Positions 52,942-61,800 of a stretch of DNA of 64,000 nt are shown here, in pieces. The translations under genes were made by a program, and so were the position numbers. How positions within the stretch are numbered: position 1 is the first letter of the stretch; each line of letters opens with the position of its first letter. Source of the stretch: Nitrososphaerota archaeon (GTDB taxonomy: Archaea > Thermoproteota > Nitrososphaeria > Nitrososphaerales > Nitrosopumilaceae). The stretch spans positions 598,727 through 662,726 of the forward strand of contig JAGWFT010000001.1 of NCBI GenBank assembly GCA_028867755.1, read 5' to 3'. A model generated the notes under the pieces. It did not search any database. It was not told the origin of the DNA and was given only the letters and a program-made list of their open reading frames with translations.

Positions 52942-54405
52942 CTATGACTTGAGTTTGATTATTCCCTTCTGTATCATGTATTGGAGACCTTGAACAAACT
53001 GATCATCGCCAATTTGTCCTTGCGACCACCAACCGGCGTCATTTTTTATCCATGCTGGAATTAGTTGAGTCCCAGACGCTACAGATGAAGTTCCAGATTG
53101 CGTTGGTATCTGTATTATTCCCTTCTGTATCATGTATTGGAGACCTTGAACAAACTGATCATCGCCAATTTGTCCTTGCGACCACCAACCTGCATTGTTC
53201 TTAATCCATGAAGGAATAACAGTAGATTGAGTTGTATTGGAGGTACTTGTGGTGTTTGTTATGGTAGTTCCAGTAGCAGCAAAAGATGGTGATGTATTGA
53301 CAGTTATATTTATCAAACCAGCTAGGCTTGTGTCAGGTGTTGTTCCTGCTGGACCAATCCCTAGTGCTGCAATTATAAAATGAGTTACAGGTGTTGTTCC
53401 CTTCAAAACTATAGTCAAGTCATCGTCACCTACTGGTGCAAATAACGCAGTTCTGCCACCGTCTTGAGCTACAGAATCAATTTGATGTCCTTGGTCATCT
53501 ACTGTATAGATATCATATTGAACACTGGAATATTTCTGACTCTGATCAAAGGTTTTCTCAAAAGATAATCTCCATTCCATGGTGCATCCTATGTGTGGTG
53601 TGGCAGGACTATAACGATATGCAACTATCATGTTTCCTGAATCTGTTGTCTGTGAGTCATGACCAACATCATTTACCATGTCAGGTGCAGGGCATTTTGA
53701 GTTTACACCTCTCTGTGTAGTAGATTGTGTATTCAAGAATGATGGTTCAGTAGGGCTATTGCCTGTTTGCAATAATTCCAAAGTAAAATCTGGCGGCGGA
53801 GTTCCGCTTGTAACATCGGTATATACAATTGCCTTTACTGGGAATGCAAGGTTTGGTGTAACCCAGAGCATGTTATCCACATCTTTGTGCCAACCAAGGA
53901 TCCATGTCTGGAAAGTTCCAGCTTGTACTGTAACTGACTGTTGTCCCATAGAGCCTACTGATTGACCTCCAACAGAACCAGTTCTGCCCCAGGAAGGAGA
54001 GCCAAATGTCTGAGCGTTATCTTTTGAAGAAAATGCATCAAGCCATGCTATAGTATTCTTGTAAACGTTTGCATAATCAGTGATGTTGGGATCTGTAGAA
54101 GTTGGATCTGGCGTTTCTGTACCTATGGTTACTATTCCTTTCTGTACGATGGAACCATCGATTGCTAACATTTCCAAGTTCCAGCCCTGACCATCACTAG
54201 TTTGGTTCTTCACCCAGAAATCAATCTCAAGTGGTGTACAATTATGCCAATCTGTCCAACATACGTTATACTTGTAATAATCACCTTGCTTGAGACTTTC
54301 TCCTGGATACCACGTTGTTGCAAACGCGTTGGGTACTACCATAAAAATACTGCCCATAATTATCGACGCTAGGATAATTGCTAATGAAAAGTAACTAGTC
54401 TTCAT
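52942..54405 (-). CDS. Secreted protein with two C-terminal WIKNNAGWW repeats
   Basis: A 487-residue exported protein. Signal peptide about residues 1-29; a central beta-rich region of about 350 residues with several Cys residues (CWTDWHNC, CPAPDM, HIGCTMEW). The C-terminus has two copies of a ~40-residue module: IPSWIKNNAGWWSQGQIGDD, then QFVQGLQYMIQKGII. This module is common at the ends of thaumarchaeal secreted proteins and may bind the S-layer or a surface polymer. The two copies are nearly identical at DNA level. Confidence 0.75.
   Translation of the reverse strand: MKTSYFSLAIILASIIMGSIFMVVPNAFATTWYPGESLKQGDYYKYNVCWTDWHNCTPLEIDFWVKNQTSDGQGWNLEMLAIDGSIVQKGIVTIGTETPDPTSTDPNITDYANVYKNTIAWLDAFSSKDNAQTFGSPSWGRTGSVGGQSVGSMGQQSVTVQAGTFQTWILGWHKDVDNMLWVTPNLAFPVKAIVYTDVTSGTPPPDFTLELLQTGNSPTEPSFLNTQSTTQRGVNSKCPAPDMVNDVGHDSQTTDSGNMIVAYRYSPATPHIGCTMEWRLSFEKTFDQSQKYSSVQYDIYTVDDQGHQIDSVAQDGGRTALFAPVGDDDLTIVLKGTTPVTHFIIAALGIGPAGTTPDTSLAGLINITVNTSPSFAATGTTITNTTSTSNTTQSTVIPSWIKNNAGWWSQGQIGDDQFVQGLQYMIQKGIIQIPTQSGTSSVASGTQLIPAWIKNDAGWWSQGQIGDDQFVQGLQYMIQKGIIKLKS
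52958..53034. repeat. 77-bp direct repeat, copy 1
   Basis: Identical over 77 bp to 53114-53190; the copies start 156 bp apart, i.e. 52 codons. It encodes the C-terminal WIKNNAGWW-type module of the secreted protein. Confidence 0.9.
53114..53190. repeat. 77-bp direct repeat, copy 2
   Basis: Second copy of the repeat at 52958-53034. Identity at DNA level implies recent duplication or gene conversion. Confidence 0.9.
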
Positions 54406-54678
54406 GCCCTGATATGTACAATGTATTTTTGAGGACTAATAAACTTCATTAAACTATGTTAATGGTTACGGATTTCGCAGCTTGGCAGCAATTAGTGGTA
54501 CAACAGTCAAACAAAGGAAAAAGGACAACCTATGAGTAGAACTGCTGTACAATTTGCTTTCTAAGGCATCTTGGATATACAGAACTTCTTAAGGAAACAA
54601 ACAATCTAACAGAACAACAGTTTTTGTAAATTTTAACAGCTTGGACGCTTTATAGCAAAATCAATAATTGGGATTCCT

Positions 54679-55563
54679 GTGGACGTACAAAAGATTCCAG
54701 AATTGCTGTCATTATCGGAATACCCTGTAGGCTTTGGTGGATGTAGAAATGACGGATCGAATCTTGATTGTTGTGAGTACAATATTAGCGTCTTTGATGG
54801 CAAGTCAGGTGAGTCAATTCATGATCTTTCTGGAAATTTAATTAAACTGCATCATTGCTCATTGTCAGAATCCAACGTTTCAGTTCTAAATCAGTTAGAA
54901 AACTTGACCATACTTCATGATGCCCAATGGAATTTACGAATGTTTCTGGCTCAGATAAAAGAAAAAAAAGAAAAGATCTCAAACTCATACACTCAAAGCT
55001 GCCTTGTTGATGCAGGAGTCTTTGCAAATAAAGCCAAGGAGGCGGCAAAAGCCAATGACTCTTTTGCAGCGATATGGGTAAAATGCTCTGCATATTCTCT
55101 TGCAGACGCGTTGCTCTCAATTAACTCAAAACGGCCCAGCCCCACGCACATGTTAGAAATAACTAGAAACCTGAAAAAAAGTGAGATCAATCAAACTTTT
55201 TCTATGGTTCATCAAATACTTGGTATGGAAAGGGCTTCCACGTCGGTTCTTCAGCGAATGGTAAAATCAACTATAGGATTTTCTGACATGGTTGAAAATA
55301 ATGGACACTCAAAGATCATACAAAGAAAATATGACTATCTATCTGAAAACTCATTGTTATCTGATTGCTATTTCTATCTAGGATATGTGAACAGGGGCAA
55401 CATTCTAAAAATAAAAAATAGAATTCATAAAAATCCAGAATATATTCATGTGCTAAAGGTAGCACTTGATATAGAAAGCGATCAATTAGTTATAGACAAA
55501 CAAGCAGGTATGCTATTACAAAGAATAAACGAACTTCTTGTCGATATAAAAGATCAAAAATAG
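54679..55563 (+). CDS. Conserved protein, unknown
   Basis: A 294-residue soluble protein from GTG 54679. The N-terminal 75 residues contain a Cys cluster (GFGGCRNDGSNLDCCEYN); the rest is helical (SYTQSCLVDAGVFANKAKEAAKANDSFAAIWVKCSAYSLADALL). The helical region resembles HEPN-like or nucleotidyltransferase-substrate domains, but no R-x4-H was seen. No known family. Confidence 0.6.
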   Translation: MDVQKIPELLSLSEYPVGFGGCRNDGSNLDCCEYNISVFDGKSGESIHDLSGNLIKLHHCSLSESNVSVLNQLENLTILHDAQWNLRMFLAQIKEKKEKISNSYTQSCLVDAGVFANKAKEAAKANDSFAAIWVKCSAYSLADALLSINSKRPSPTHMLEITRNLKKSEINQTFSMVHQILGMERASTSVLQRMVKSTIGFSDMVENNGHSKIIQRKYDYLSENSLLSDCYFYLGYVNRGNILKIKNRIHKNPEYIHVLKVALDIESDQLVIDKQAGMLLQRINELLVDIKDQK

Positions 55564-55589
55564 CACACGGTTTTCTTGAATTTTTTAAC

Positions 55590-55600
55590 AACCTTTAAAA
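55590..55600 (+). promoter_or_regulatory. TATA-like box for the metallothionein-like gene
   Basis: A CCTTTAAAACC-type stretch about 27 bases before ATG 55623; consistent with a strong leaderless promoter. Confidence 0.5.
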
Positions 55601-55622
55601 CCCTGTAGGAGATCTCCCAGAT

Positions 55623-55766
55623 ATGACAGATGCAGCATGCGGATGTGACTCAGCATCAGAAAATAAGGTAGAATGCGATTGCGCAATGCAAGGCGAATGC
55701 TATTGTGACGCTAATTGTTCTTGCAAAGCATCAGTTTGTAAGGAACAAGTAGCATCATTCAGATAG
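55623..55766 (+). CDS. Metallothionein-like Cys-rich mini-protein
   Basis: A 47-residue protein with nine cysteines, eight of them in four C-x-C pairs (CGC, CDC, CYC, CSC). This pattern is typical of metallothioneins, which bind Cu(I) or Zn(II) in thiolate clusters. No aromatic core exists apart from one Tyr. A leaderless promoter precedes it, and a T-rich terminator follows. Copper buffering would fit a cell that makes many cupredoxins; the metal is not known. Confidence 0.72.
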   Translation: MTDAACGCDSASENKVECDCAMQGECYCDANCSCKASVCKEQVASFR

Positions 55767-55774
55767 GTTTTAGA

Positions 55775-55797
55775 CCCTTTTTTCTTTTATTTTTTAA
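55775..55797 (+). terminator. T-rich archaeal terminator
   Basis: Several T-runs (CCCTTTTTTC, then TTTTATTTTTT) immediately after the metallothionein-like gene, the usual form of archaeal intrinsic terminators. Confidence 0.5.
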
Positions 55798-55805
55798 AGT
55801 ACTAT

Positions 55806-55976
55806 TTACTTTTCGTCTTCATCTTTGATTCCCCATGTTCTAACAAGCTCTTTTTGAAACTTGTCTACCTGTTTTTCATTTAGGGAATCGCCACAATTCT
55901 TATGTGTTGGAACTACTGTCATACCGTCCAACTTGAATTCAACTTCGTACATGTGGACTTTTTCACATTCACACAT
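55806..55976 (-). CDS. Small protein with N-terminal CEC motif, unknown
   Basis: A 56-residue protein: MCECEKVHMYEVEFKLDG with a Cys-x-Cys at residues 2-4 and a third Cys at 28 (HKNCGD). The rest is a beta hairpin and a charged helix (EKQVDKFQKELVRTWGI). It could bind a metal together with His8 or His26. It converges with the metallothionein-like gene. Confidence 0.6.
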   Translation of the reverse strand: MCECEKVHMYEVEFKLDGMTVVPTHKNCGDSLNEKQVDKFQKELVRTWGIKDEDEK

Positions 55977-56053
55977 GTGCGAAGTACATTATGTTCCACT
56001 ATATTTGCTTATTTGAAACCTTTAACTATAAGACGGCGAGGTAGCTGAAACAG

Positions 56054-56728
56054 ATGGCCAACATTAAGCTGGTGGCACTTTTTGCTATTATTATAGTATC
56101 AGCTGGTGCAGGATTGGCTTGGCCATTTTTTACAAATCTTCATTTTACCATACTACCAATTACAGCAAGCCAATGGCACATGGGAAAGGGCTCCCAATAT
56201 GCACCTGAAATGGTGTACCTAGTATCCTATAACAATACAAACTTTACCGCCGACATGAAATTTTTACCTATACAAGGCCAGAATCAAAGCCTGTCTGTGC
56301 AGATAAAACCTAGTGGAAGTGACAAAATAATAACTCAGACAGTACAGATCGGCCTTGTTTATGATTATCCTAATGTCTCAGATGAAGCAAAACCATATTT
56401 TGACATTTTAGATCAGTCGGTATTTTCTATGCGTGATTATGCAACTACTGATCAGTATCTTGTAAAAGGTGCTGAATGGGGAGATCTCTACATTGGGGCA
56501 AACCACGAAAAACTTACTGTGACAGATTCTGGAAATATGCCATTTGGATTTGGCTCGGCAAATGCATTTTTGTTATCTTATAGGATAGGTGCAAATGAAA
56601 ACAAGTTCTGGATTGTGGACAATCTTCCTTTGCCAGTAAAATCCCAAGTATATAATTTTAATGGCACTATGATTTACAATTTTGAATTGGTATCACTCAA
56701 GGCACCCTCAACTCCTGGCTTGAGCTGA
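56054..56728 (+). CDS. Exported or membrane-anchored protein, unknown
   Basis: A 224-residue protein with one N-terminal hydrophobic segment (residues 5-25) and an extracellular beta-rich domain. The body contains many aromatic residues and N-x-S/T sites. It shows similarity of layout to the N-terminal domain of the 487-residue secreted protein (MGKGSQYAPEMVYLVSY). No known family. Confidence 0.6.
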   Translation: MANIKLVALFAIIIVSAGAGLAWPFFTNLHFTILPITASQWHMGKGSQYAPEMVYLVSYNNTNFTADMKFLPIQGQNQSLSVQIKPSGSDKIITQTVQIGLVYDYPNVSDEAKPYFDILDQSVFSMRDYATTDQYLVKGAEWGDLYIGANHEKLTVTDSGNMPFGFGSANAFLLSYRIGANENKFWIVDNLPLPVKSQVYNFNGTMIYNFELVSLKAPSTPGLS

Positions 56729-57186
56729 TAACAGTTAATCAAAAGCCAGTCACAAAACTTTGTTATGTTATCATCGAATTTGCCCCATACATGCAGGGAT
56801 GCAGGCAATATGTCCAACCTTGAATTTTCTAACATTACCCTAACCCCCTCCTTTCCCTCATACATGTATGCATCATGCACGTCAGGCTTGTCCAAAATCT
56901 CAATGGCTTTTGATTTTATCAAATCTCGGGCAATTAGAAAATTCCTGCTATTTCGCTGAAAGACCATTCCAACATTTTCTGTTCCATAAGATTCAAAATC
57001 TTCAATTTTTCCTCTTTGGGGAAAATTCAATGAAAGGTTGATACCGTATTTTTTTCCTATCCTTGACGCTGTTTCATTTATTATAGTAAATGCCATTGCT
57101 GGACTTTTTTTCAAAAGGATTCTGATTTGTGGCATATTTGATACAAGTTCCATTCTAAGTTCAGTAACAATCAAAGAAAAACTCAC
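56674..57186 (-). CDS. Conserved soluble protein, unknown
   Basis: A 170-residue alpha/beta protein that overlaps the previous gene's 3' end by 55 bases. Segments such as MAFTIINETASRIGKKYGINLSL and VRVMLENSRLDILPASLHVWG are seen. An in-frame ATG a few codons later gives an alternative start. Nothing is known of its function. Confidence 0.55.
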   Translation of the reverse strand: MSFSLIVTELRMELVSNMPQIRILLKKSPAMAFTIINETASRIGKKYGINLSLNFPQRGKIEDFESYGTENVGMVFQRNSRNFLIARDLIKSKAIEILDKPDVHDAYMYEGKEGVRVMLENSRLDILPASLHVWGKFDDNITKFCDWLLINCYQLKPGVEGALSDTNSKL

Positions 57187-57256
57187 AACTATAAATTAGA
57201 AATTTTCTCATATATTTATTGAGTTCACTTAATTACCAGCTTTTTGATATTTACTC

Positions 57257-57898
57257 ATGCTTCCACTTGACAAGGATGGGGTTCCTCATGATGAAGGCTC
57301 AGAAAGAGCGTCAAGCGTTGAAGACTACAAGGTAACATGCATACAGTTCATCGAAGATATTTGTAACGACTATCTTGCATGGGTGGATTACTACAAACTT
57401 CCTCCTGACGAGGACAAAAAAAGAAGAGACATGATACACGCAATAGTGGAGCGCACAAATGAGTGGATTGCCAAAGTTGCAACCACAATCAAGGCAGTCG
57501 ATGTTGTCATGAACGATGGCATTCAAAAGATGGCAGAAAATACTGCAGGCTATCCTTTCCAAATTGGAGTTTTTGTTAACAACATGTCTGGATACACAAT
57601 TGCAAAACCTGGAATGATAGATATCAACATCAAAGCAGTTGGGAGAGATGGCTCAAAAGTAAAACTAGGCTGGCACCAAAAAGAAAAACGATTTCTCATA
57701 AGCTCCACAAACCCTGTTGTAATTGAAGAATCAAATGTTATGAATCAAGAGTTCGAAATGCTGGACATACACCTAAACATGGATGCTAAAAAATGTCATC
57801 CTAGAGATGTCATATCATTTACTGCAATTGTAGCAGAAATAAAAGAGGGTCAAGAATATGATCGACGGGGAATTACCACAATTATTCACATAGGGTGA
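57257..57898 (+). CDS. Conserved soluble protein, unknown
   Basis: A 213-residue protein. The N-terminal 100 residues are helical and charged (DDEDKKRRDMIHAIVERTNEWIAKVATT-like), the C-terminal half is beta-rich (INIKAVGRDGSKVKLGWHQKEKRFLIS). No enzyme motif is visible. The 3' end overlaps the convergent gene by 17 bases. Confidence 0.6.
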   Translation: MLPLDKDGVPHDEGSERASSVEDYKVTCIQFIEDICNDYLAWVDYYKLPPDEDKKRRDMIHAIVERTNEWIAKVATTIKAVDVVMNDGIQKMAENTAGYPFQIGVFVNNMSGYTIAKPGMIDINIKAVGRDGSKVKLGWHQKEKRFLISSTNPVVIEESNVMNQEFEMLDIHLNMDAKKCHPRDVISFTAIVAEIKEGQEYDRRGITTIIHIG

Positions 57899-58202
57899 CT
57901 TCTAGTACTATTCTTGAATCCTCTGCTCGCTTGTCAGCATATTTCATATGGGATATTTTCCTTGTAATATCCTCTTCTTTGACCAACGATGCATAGCCTT
58001 GTAGAGTTGTTGTATTATTTACTATTATTTTGACAAAGGGATTTGCAATTGCGTTTTTTAACCAATCACTATTTGAATTTCTTCTTGAAAAATAGAATTT
58101 ACCATTGTAAAATACTGCTCTGAGATCAACAACATGCTTTCTTCCAGTCTTTCTTCCAGTAGTGACTAGAGTGGCGGCAAGTGGACCTTCTGTAAATTCC
58201 AT
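57882..58202 (-). CDS. Deazaflavin (F420)-dependent nitroreductase/PNPOx-like protein
   Basis: A 106-residue protein with the split-barrel pattern of the F420H2-dependent (Ddn/DUF385-type) family: LVTTGRKTGRKHVVDLRAVFYNGKFYF, DWLKNAIANPFVKIIVNN. The G-R-x-T-G-R stretch contacts the cofactor phosphate in related proteins. F420 rather than FMN is likely, in line with cofE in the window. The substrate is unknown. Confidence 0.75.
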   Translation of the reverse strand: MEFTEGPLAATLVTTGRKTGRKHVVDLRAVFYNGKFYFSRRNSNSDWLKNAIANPFVKIIVNNTTTLQGYASLVKEEDITRKISHMKYADKRAEDSRIVLEVTLCE

Positions 58203-58290
58203 GGATTCGATTCCTGTTCTAAAGAATTTAACCCATTAGATTGAAAACTCTGATACCTGATTCAATAAACTGACTTGGCGACGCTCTCGT

Positions 58291-58737
58291 ATGGCAACCT
58301 CACTAGAACTTAATAGAAATCAGATAAAGGCAGACGAATTTAAGGGGAAAAAAGTCATCGATAGAGAAGGCATAGAATACGGTAAGGTAAAGCATGTACA
58401 CATAAACTCAGATACATTAGAAGTAGTGGGAATCACAGTGCACGAAGGGATTCACAAAGATTACTTCTTGTCACGAGATTATGTGGATAGGTTTACTGAA
58501 GAATCTGTTCTGCTTTCCTCTGCACCAATAAGAACTGACATAACCGTGGTTGATATTGATGGCAAAAAAGTTGGAAAGGTGAAAAGACTTCATATGAACA
58601 AAGACACCAACGAACTCGAATCAATCGAAGTAACAGAGGGTCTTACAGGCTCGAGAATCTTTCACACCTCTGAGATTTGGGGCGTTGGAGAGAAGATTAT
58701 TCTCAGACTGACAAAAGACGAATACAAAAAACCTTAA
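58291..58737 (+). CDS. PRC-barrel domain protein (two copies)
   Basis: A 148-residue protein with two tandem PRC-barrel repeats: FKGKKVIDREGIEYGKVKHVHINSDTLEV and TVVDIDGKKVGKVKRLHMNKDTNELESI. PRC barrels in archaea bind RNA- or division-related partners (for example CdpB). Here the repeat gives a fused dimer; no specific partner is indicated by the context. Confidence 0.82.
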   Translation: MATSLELNRNQIKADEFKGKKVIDREGIEYGKVKHVHINSDTLEVVGITVHEGIHKDYFLSRDYVDRFTEESVLLSSAPIRTDITVVDIDGKKVGKVKRLHMNKDTNELESIEVTEGLTGSRIFHTSEIWGVGEKIILRLTKDEYKKP

Positions 58738-58891
58738 TTTTCTACAATTTTCTTTTTAATTATTTGTTGTATTCAGTATATCTCATTAGGCAGACTGAAA
58801 AGCCAGTTATGTGCTCACACAAGACATCTAATTTACCATAGTTGACAAAAACTGCAATAATTCCTCACTTAGGAGATCTTCTTGGTATTCT

Positions 58892-61800
58892 ATGACTTCC
58901 TCATCGTTGAGGTCCTCTCTTACACTAGTAGGAATTATAGTACTTGTACTATCAAGTACCCTGTTTGAATATGCATGGGCAGATGGTTCACCGCCTTTTG
59001 TAGTTCAATGGGGCACCTATGGATTACAGACTAGCGGAAAATTTGCATTTCCTCAAGGAATAGCTACTGATTCTGCAGGTAATGTCTATGTTACAGACTT
59101 GGGCAATCGAAGAGTCCAGGAGTTTGATAACAATGGCAGCTTTTTGTCTACATGGGGAATCAAAGGATCTGGTAATGGTGCTTTTGAAGAACCTGCGGGA
59201 ATAGCAGTGGGAGGAGGTTTCATTTACGTTGTTGATAATGATTTGAGTTTTGTTCAAAAATTTGATATGAGCGGACACTTTGTCATGCAGTGGGGAAGCA
59301 AGGGTAGTGACAATGGTCAATTCTTACTTCCTCAAGGGATTGCGGCAGACTCTAAAGGTAATGTTTACGTTGTAGATACAGGAAATAGCAGAGTAGAAAA
59401 ATTTAACAATAATGGAACCTTTCTGCTTTCAATTGGAAGTAGCGGCCTTGGAGAGGGACAGTTTCTTTCTCCTCATGGAGTGGCTGTTGATTCATACAAT
59501 TATGTTTACGTCACAGATACCGGAAATAACCGAGTTGAAAAGTTTGCCCAAGATGGAACCTATCTCCAGTCATATGGTACAACTACAAGTTTAAAATCTC
59601 CAATTGGAATTGCGGTAGATAAGCCTGGCAATATCTATGTAGCAGACGACGGAAATAACAGAGTTGTTGAATTTGATAGTAACGGAAATGTAATAACTTG
59701 GGGTAATTCTGGCACAGGACCAGACTTTTTTATGGAGCCAAGAGATGTTGCAGTTGATTCAGTAGGAAGTGTCTTTGTTGTAGATAGTGATAATAACAGG
59801 ATACAAAAGTTTGGCTCATCTACACCACCGCCACAACCACAATCTCAAGCACAACCTCAAACACAAGCCACTGGCAACCAAACCAATCAAAACATTCAAG
59901 CACAAAATCAAAATACTGTACAAAATACAACTGTTTCACTAATTACGGATCCAAATGAGAAAACACTACCACAAATTACTGCTCCTCCTGATATGACTGT
60001 TGAAGCAACTGGAGTTTTGACTCCTGTCTCTATTGGTCAAGCTACTGCAACAGATGCGGTCAAAGTTGTCTCTATTACTAACAATGCACCATCCAAATTC
60101 CCATTAGGTGCTACAATGATAACATGGACTGCCATGAATGCAGGAGGAAACATTGTAAAGGCGGTTCAAAAAATAACTATAGTTGATACTACTCCTCCAA
60201 CACTAACGGCTCCACCAAATGTTACCGTTAAGGCAACAAGTTCTAATCATAATACTGTAGATCTAGGACTACCATCTACCTATGATGCGGTAGGGGTAGA
60301 ATCTGTTACAAATGATGCTACTCCATACTTTCCATTGGGACAAACAGTTGTCACTTGGAAAGCAATCGATACATCAGGAAATGTGGCAACCGCTACACAA
60401 ACAGTGACAGTTCAAGACACTACTCCACCAACAATAAAGGCACCTGCCGATATGACTGTAAATGCAACTGGAGTATTAACTCAAGTCAATGTTGGACAAG
60501 CAACTACTACTGATACTGTTGGAATTTCTTCACTTACCAACAATGCTCCTCAACAAGGATTTCAACTTGGTACCACCATAGTTACTTGGACTGCAGTTGA
60601 CGCAGGCGAACTTACTGCAAATGCAACGCAAAAGATAACAGTTGTTAACCACACACCTCCAAAGATAACTCCACCATCAGATATCACATTCGAGGCTACA
60701 TCTGCTACTGAAAACATAATACCAATAGGCAATGCAACAGCTACCGACATCGAGCCAGTTACCATAACTAACAATGCTCCTAGTGTCTTTCCACTAGGAA
60801 AGATAACCATACTTTGGACTGCAAAGGATACATCAGGCAATACTGCTAATGCTACTCAGACTGTTAATGTAGTGGATACAACTGCTCCCAAGATAACACC
60901 ACCAGCTAACATTACATTCGAGGCTACATCGCTTGACAATAACACAGTACCAATAGGCAATGCAACAGCTACCGACATCGAACCAGTTACCATAACTAAC
61001 AACGCATCAAAGACATTCCCACTAGGAAAGACAACAATACTTTGGACTGCAAAGGATACATCAGGCAATACCGCTAATACTACTCAGATAATTGATGTAA
61101 CTCATACCATCCCACCCAAGATAACTCCTCCACCAAACGTCACCTTCGAAGCAACATCTGTCAGTGATAACACAGTACCAATAGGCAATGCAACAGCTAC
61201 CGACATCGAACCAGTCACAATCACTAACAACGCATCAAAGACATTCCCACTTGGCAAGACAACAATATTGTGGATTGCTACTGACAAGGCAGGAAACAAA
61301 GCGAATGTTACTCAAGTAATTAATGTGATAGACACTACTACTCCAAAGCTAACACCACCAGCTAACATTACATTTGAGGCTACATCGCTTGATAATAACA
61401 CAGTACCATTGGGTACTCCTAAGATAACCGATATTGAGCAGGTAACCATGACAAATGACGCTCCAAAATCATTCCCAATAGGAATGACTACTGTAACTTG
61501 GACTGCAAAGGATACATCAGGCAATACTGCTAACGCTACTCAGACTGTTGTTGTCAAAGATACAACTGCACCAAATCTAACTCCTCCACCAAACGTCACC
61601 TTCGAAGCAACATCTGTCAGTGATAACACAGTACCAATAGGCAATGCAACAGCTACCGACATCGAACCAGTCACAATCACTAACAACGCATCAAAGACAT
61701 TCCCACTAGGAAAGACAACAATATTGTGGATTGCAAAGGACACATCAAACAATAAAGTAAATGCCACTCAGACTGTTGATGTGGTAGATACAACTGCTCC

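Noticed and set aside
54462-54539. 25-codon open frame (MVTDFAAWQQ...) in the 274-base gap at 54,406-54,678
   Set aside because: Very short, no motif, no terminator or promoter of clear quality. I see no gene in this gap.
54679-55563. HEPN toxin assignment for the 294-residue protein
   Set aside because: Helical region is suggestive but lacks the R-x4-6-H motif.
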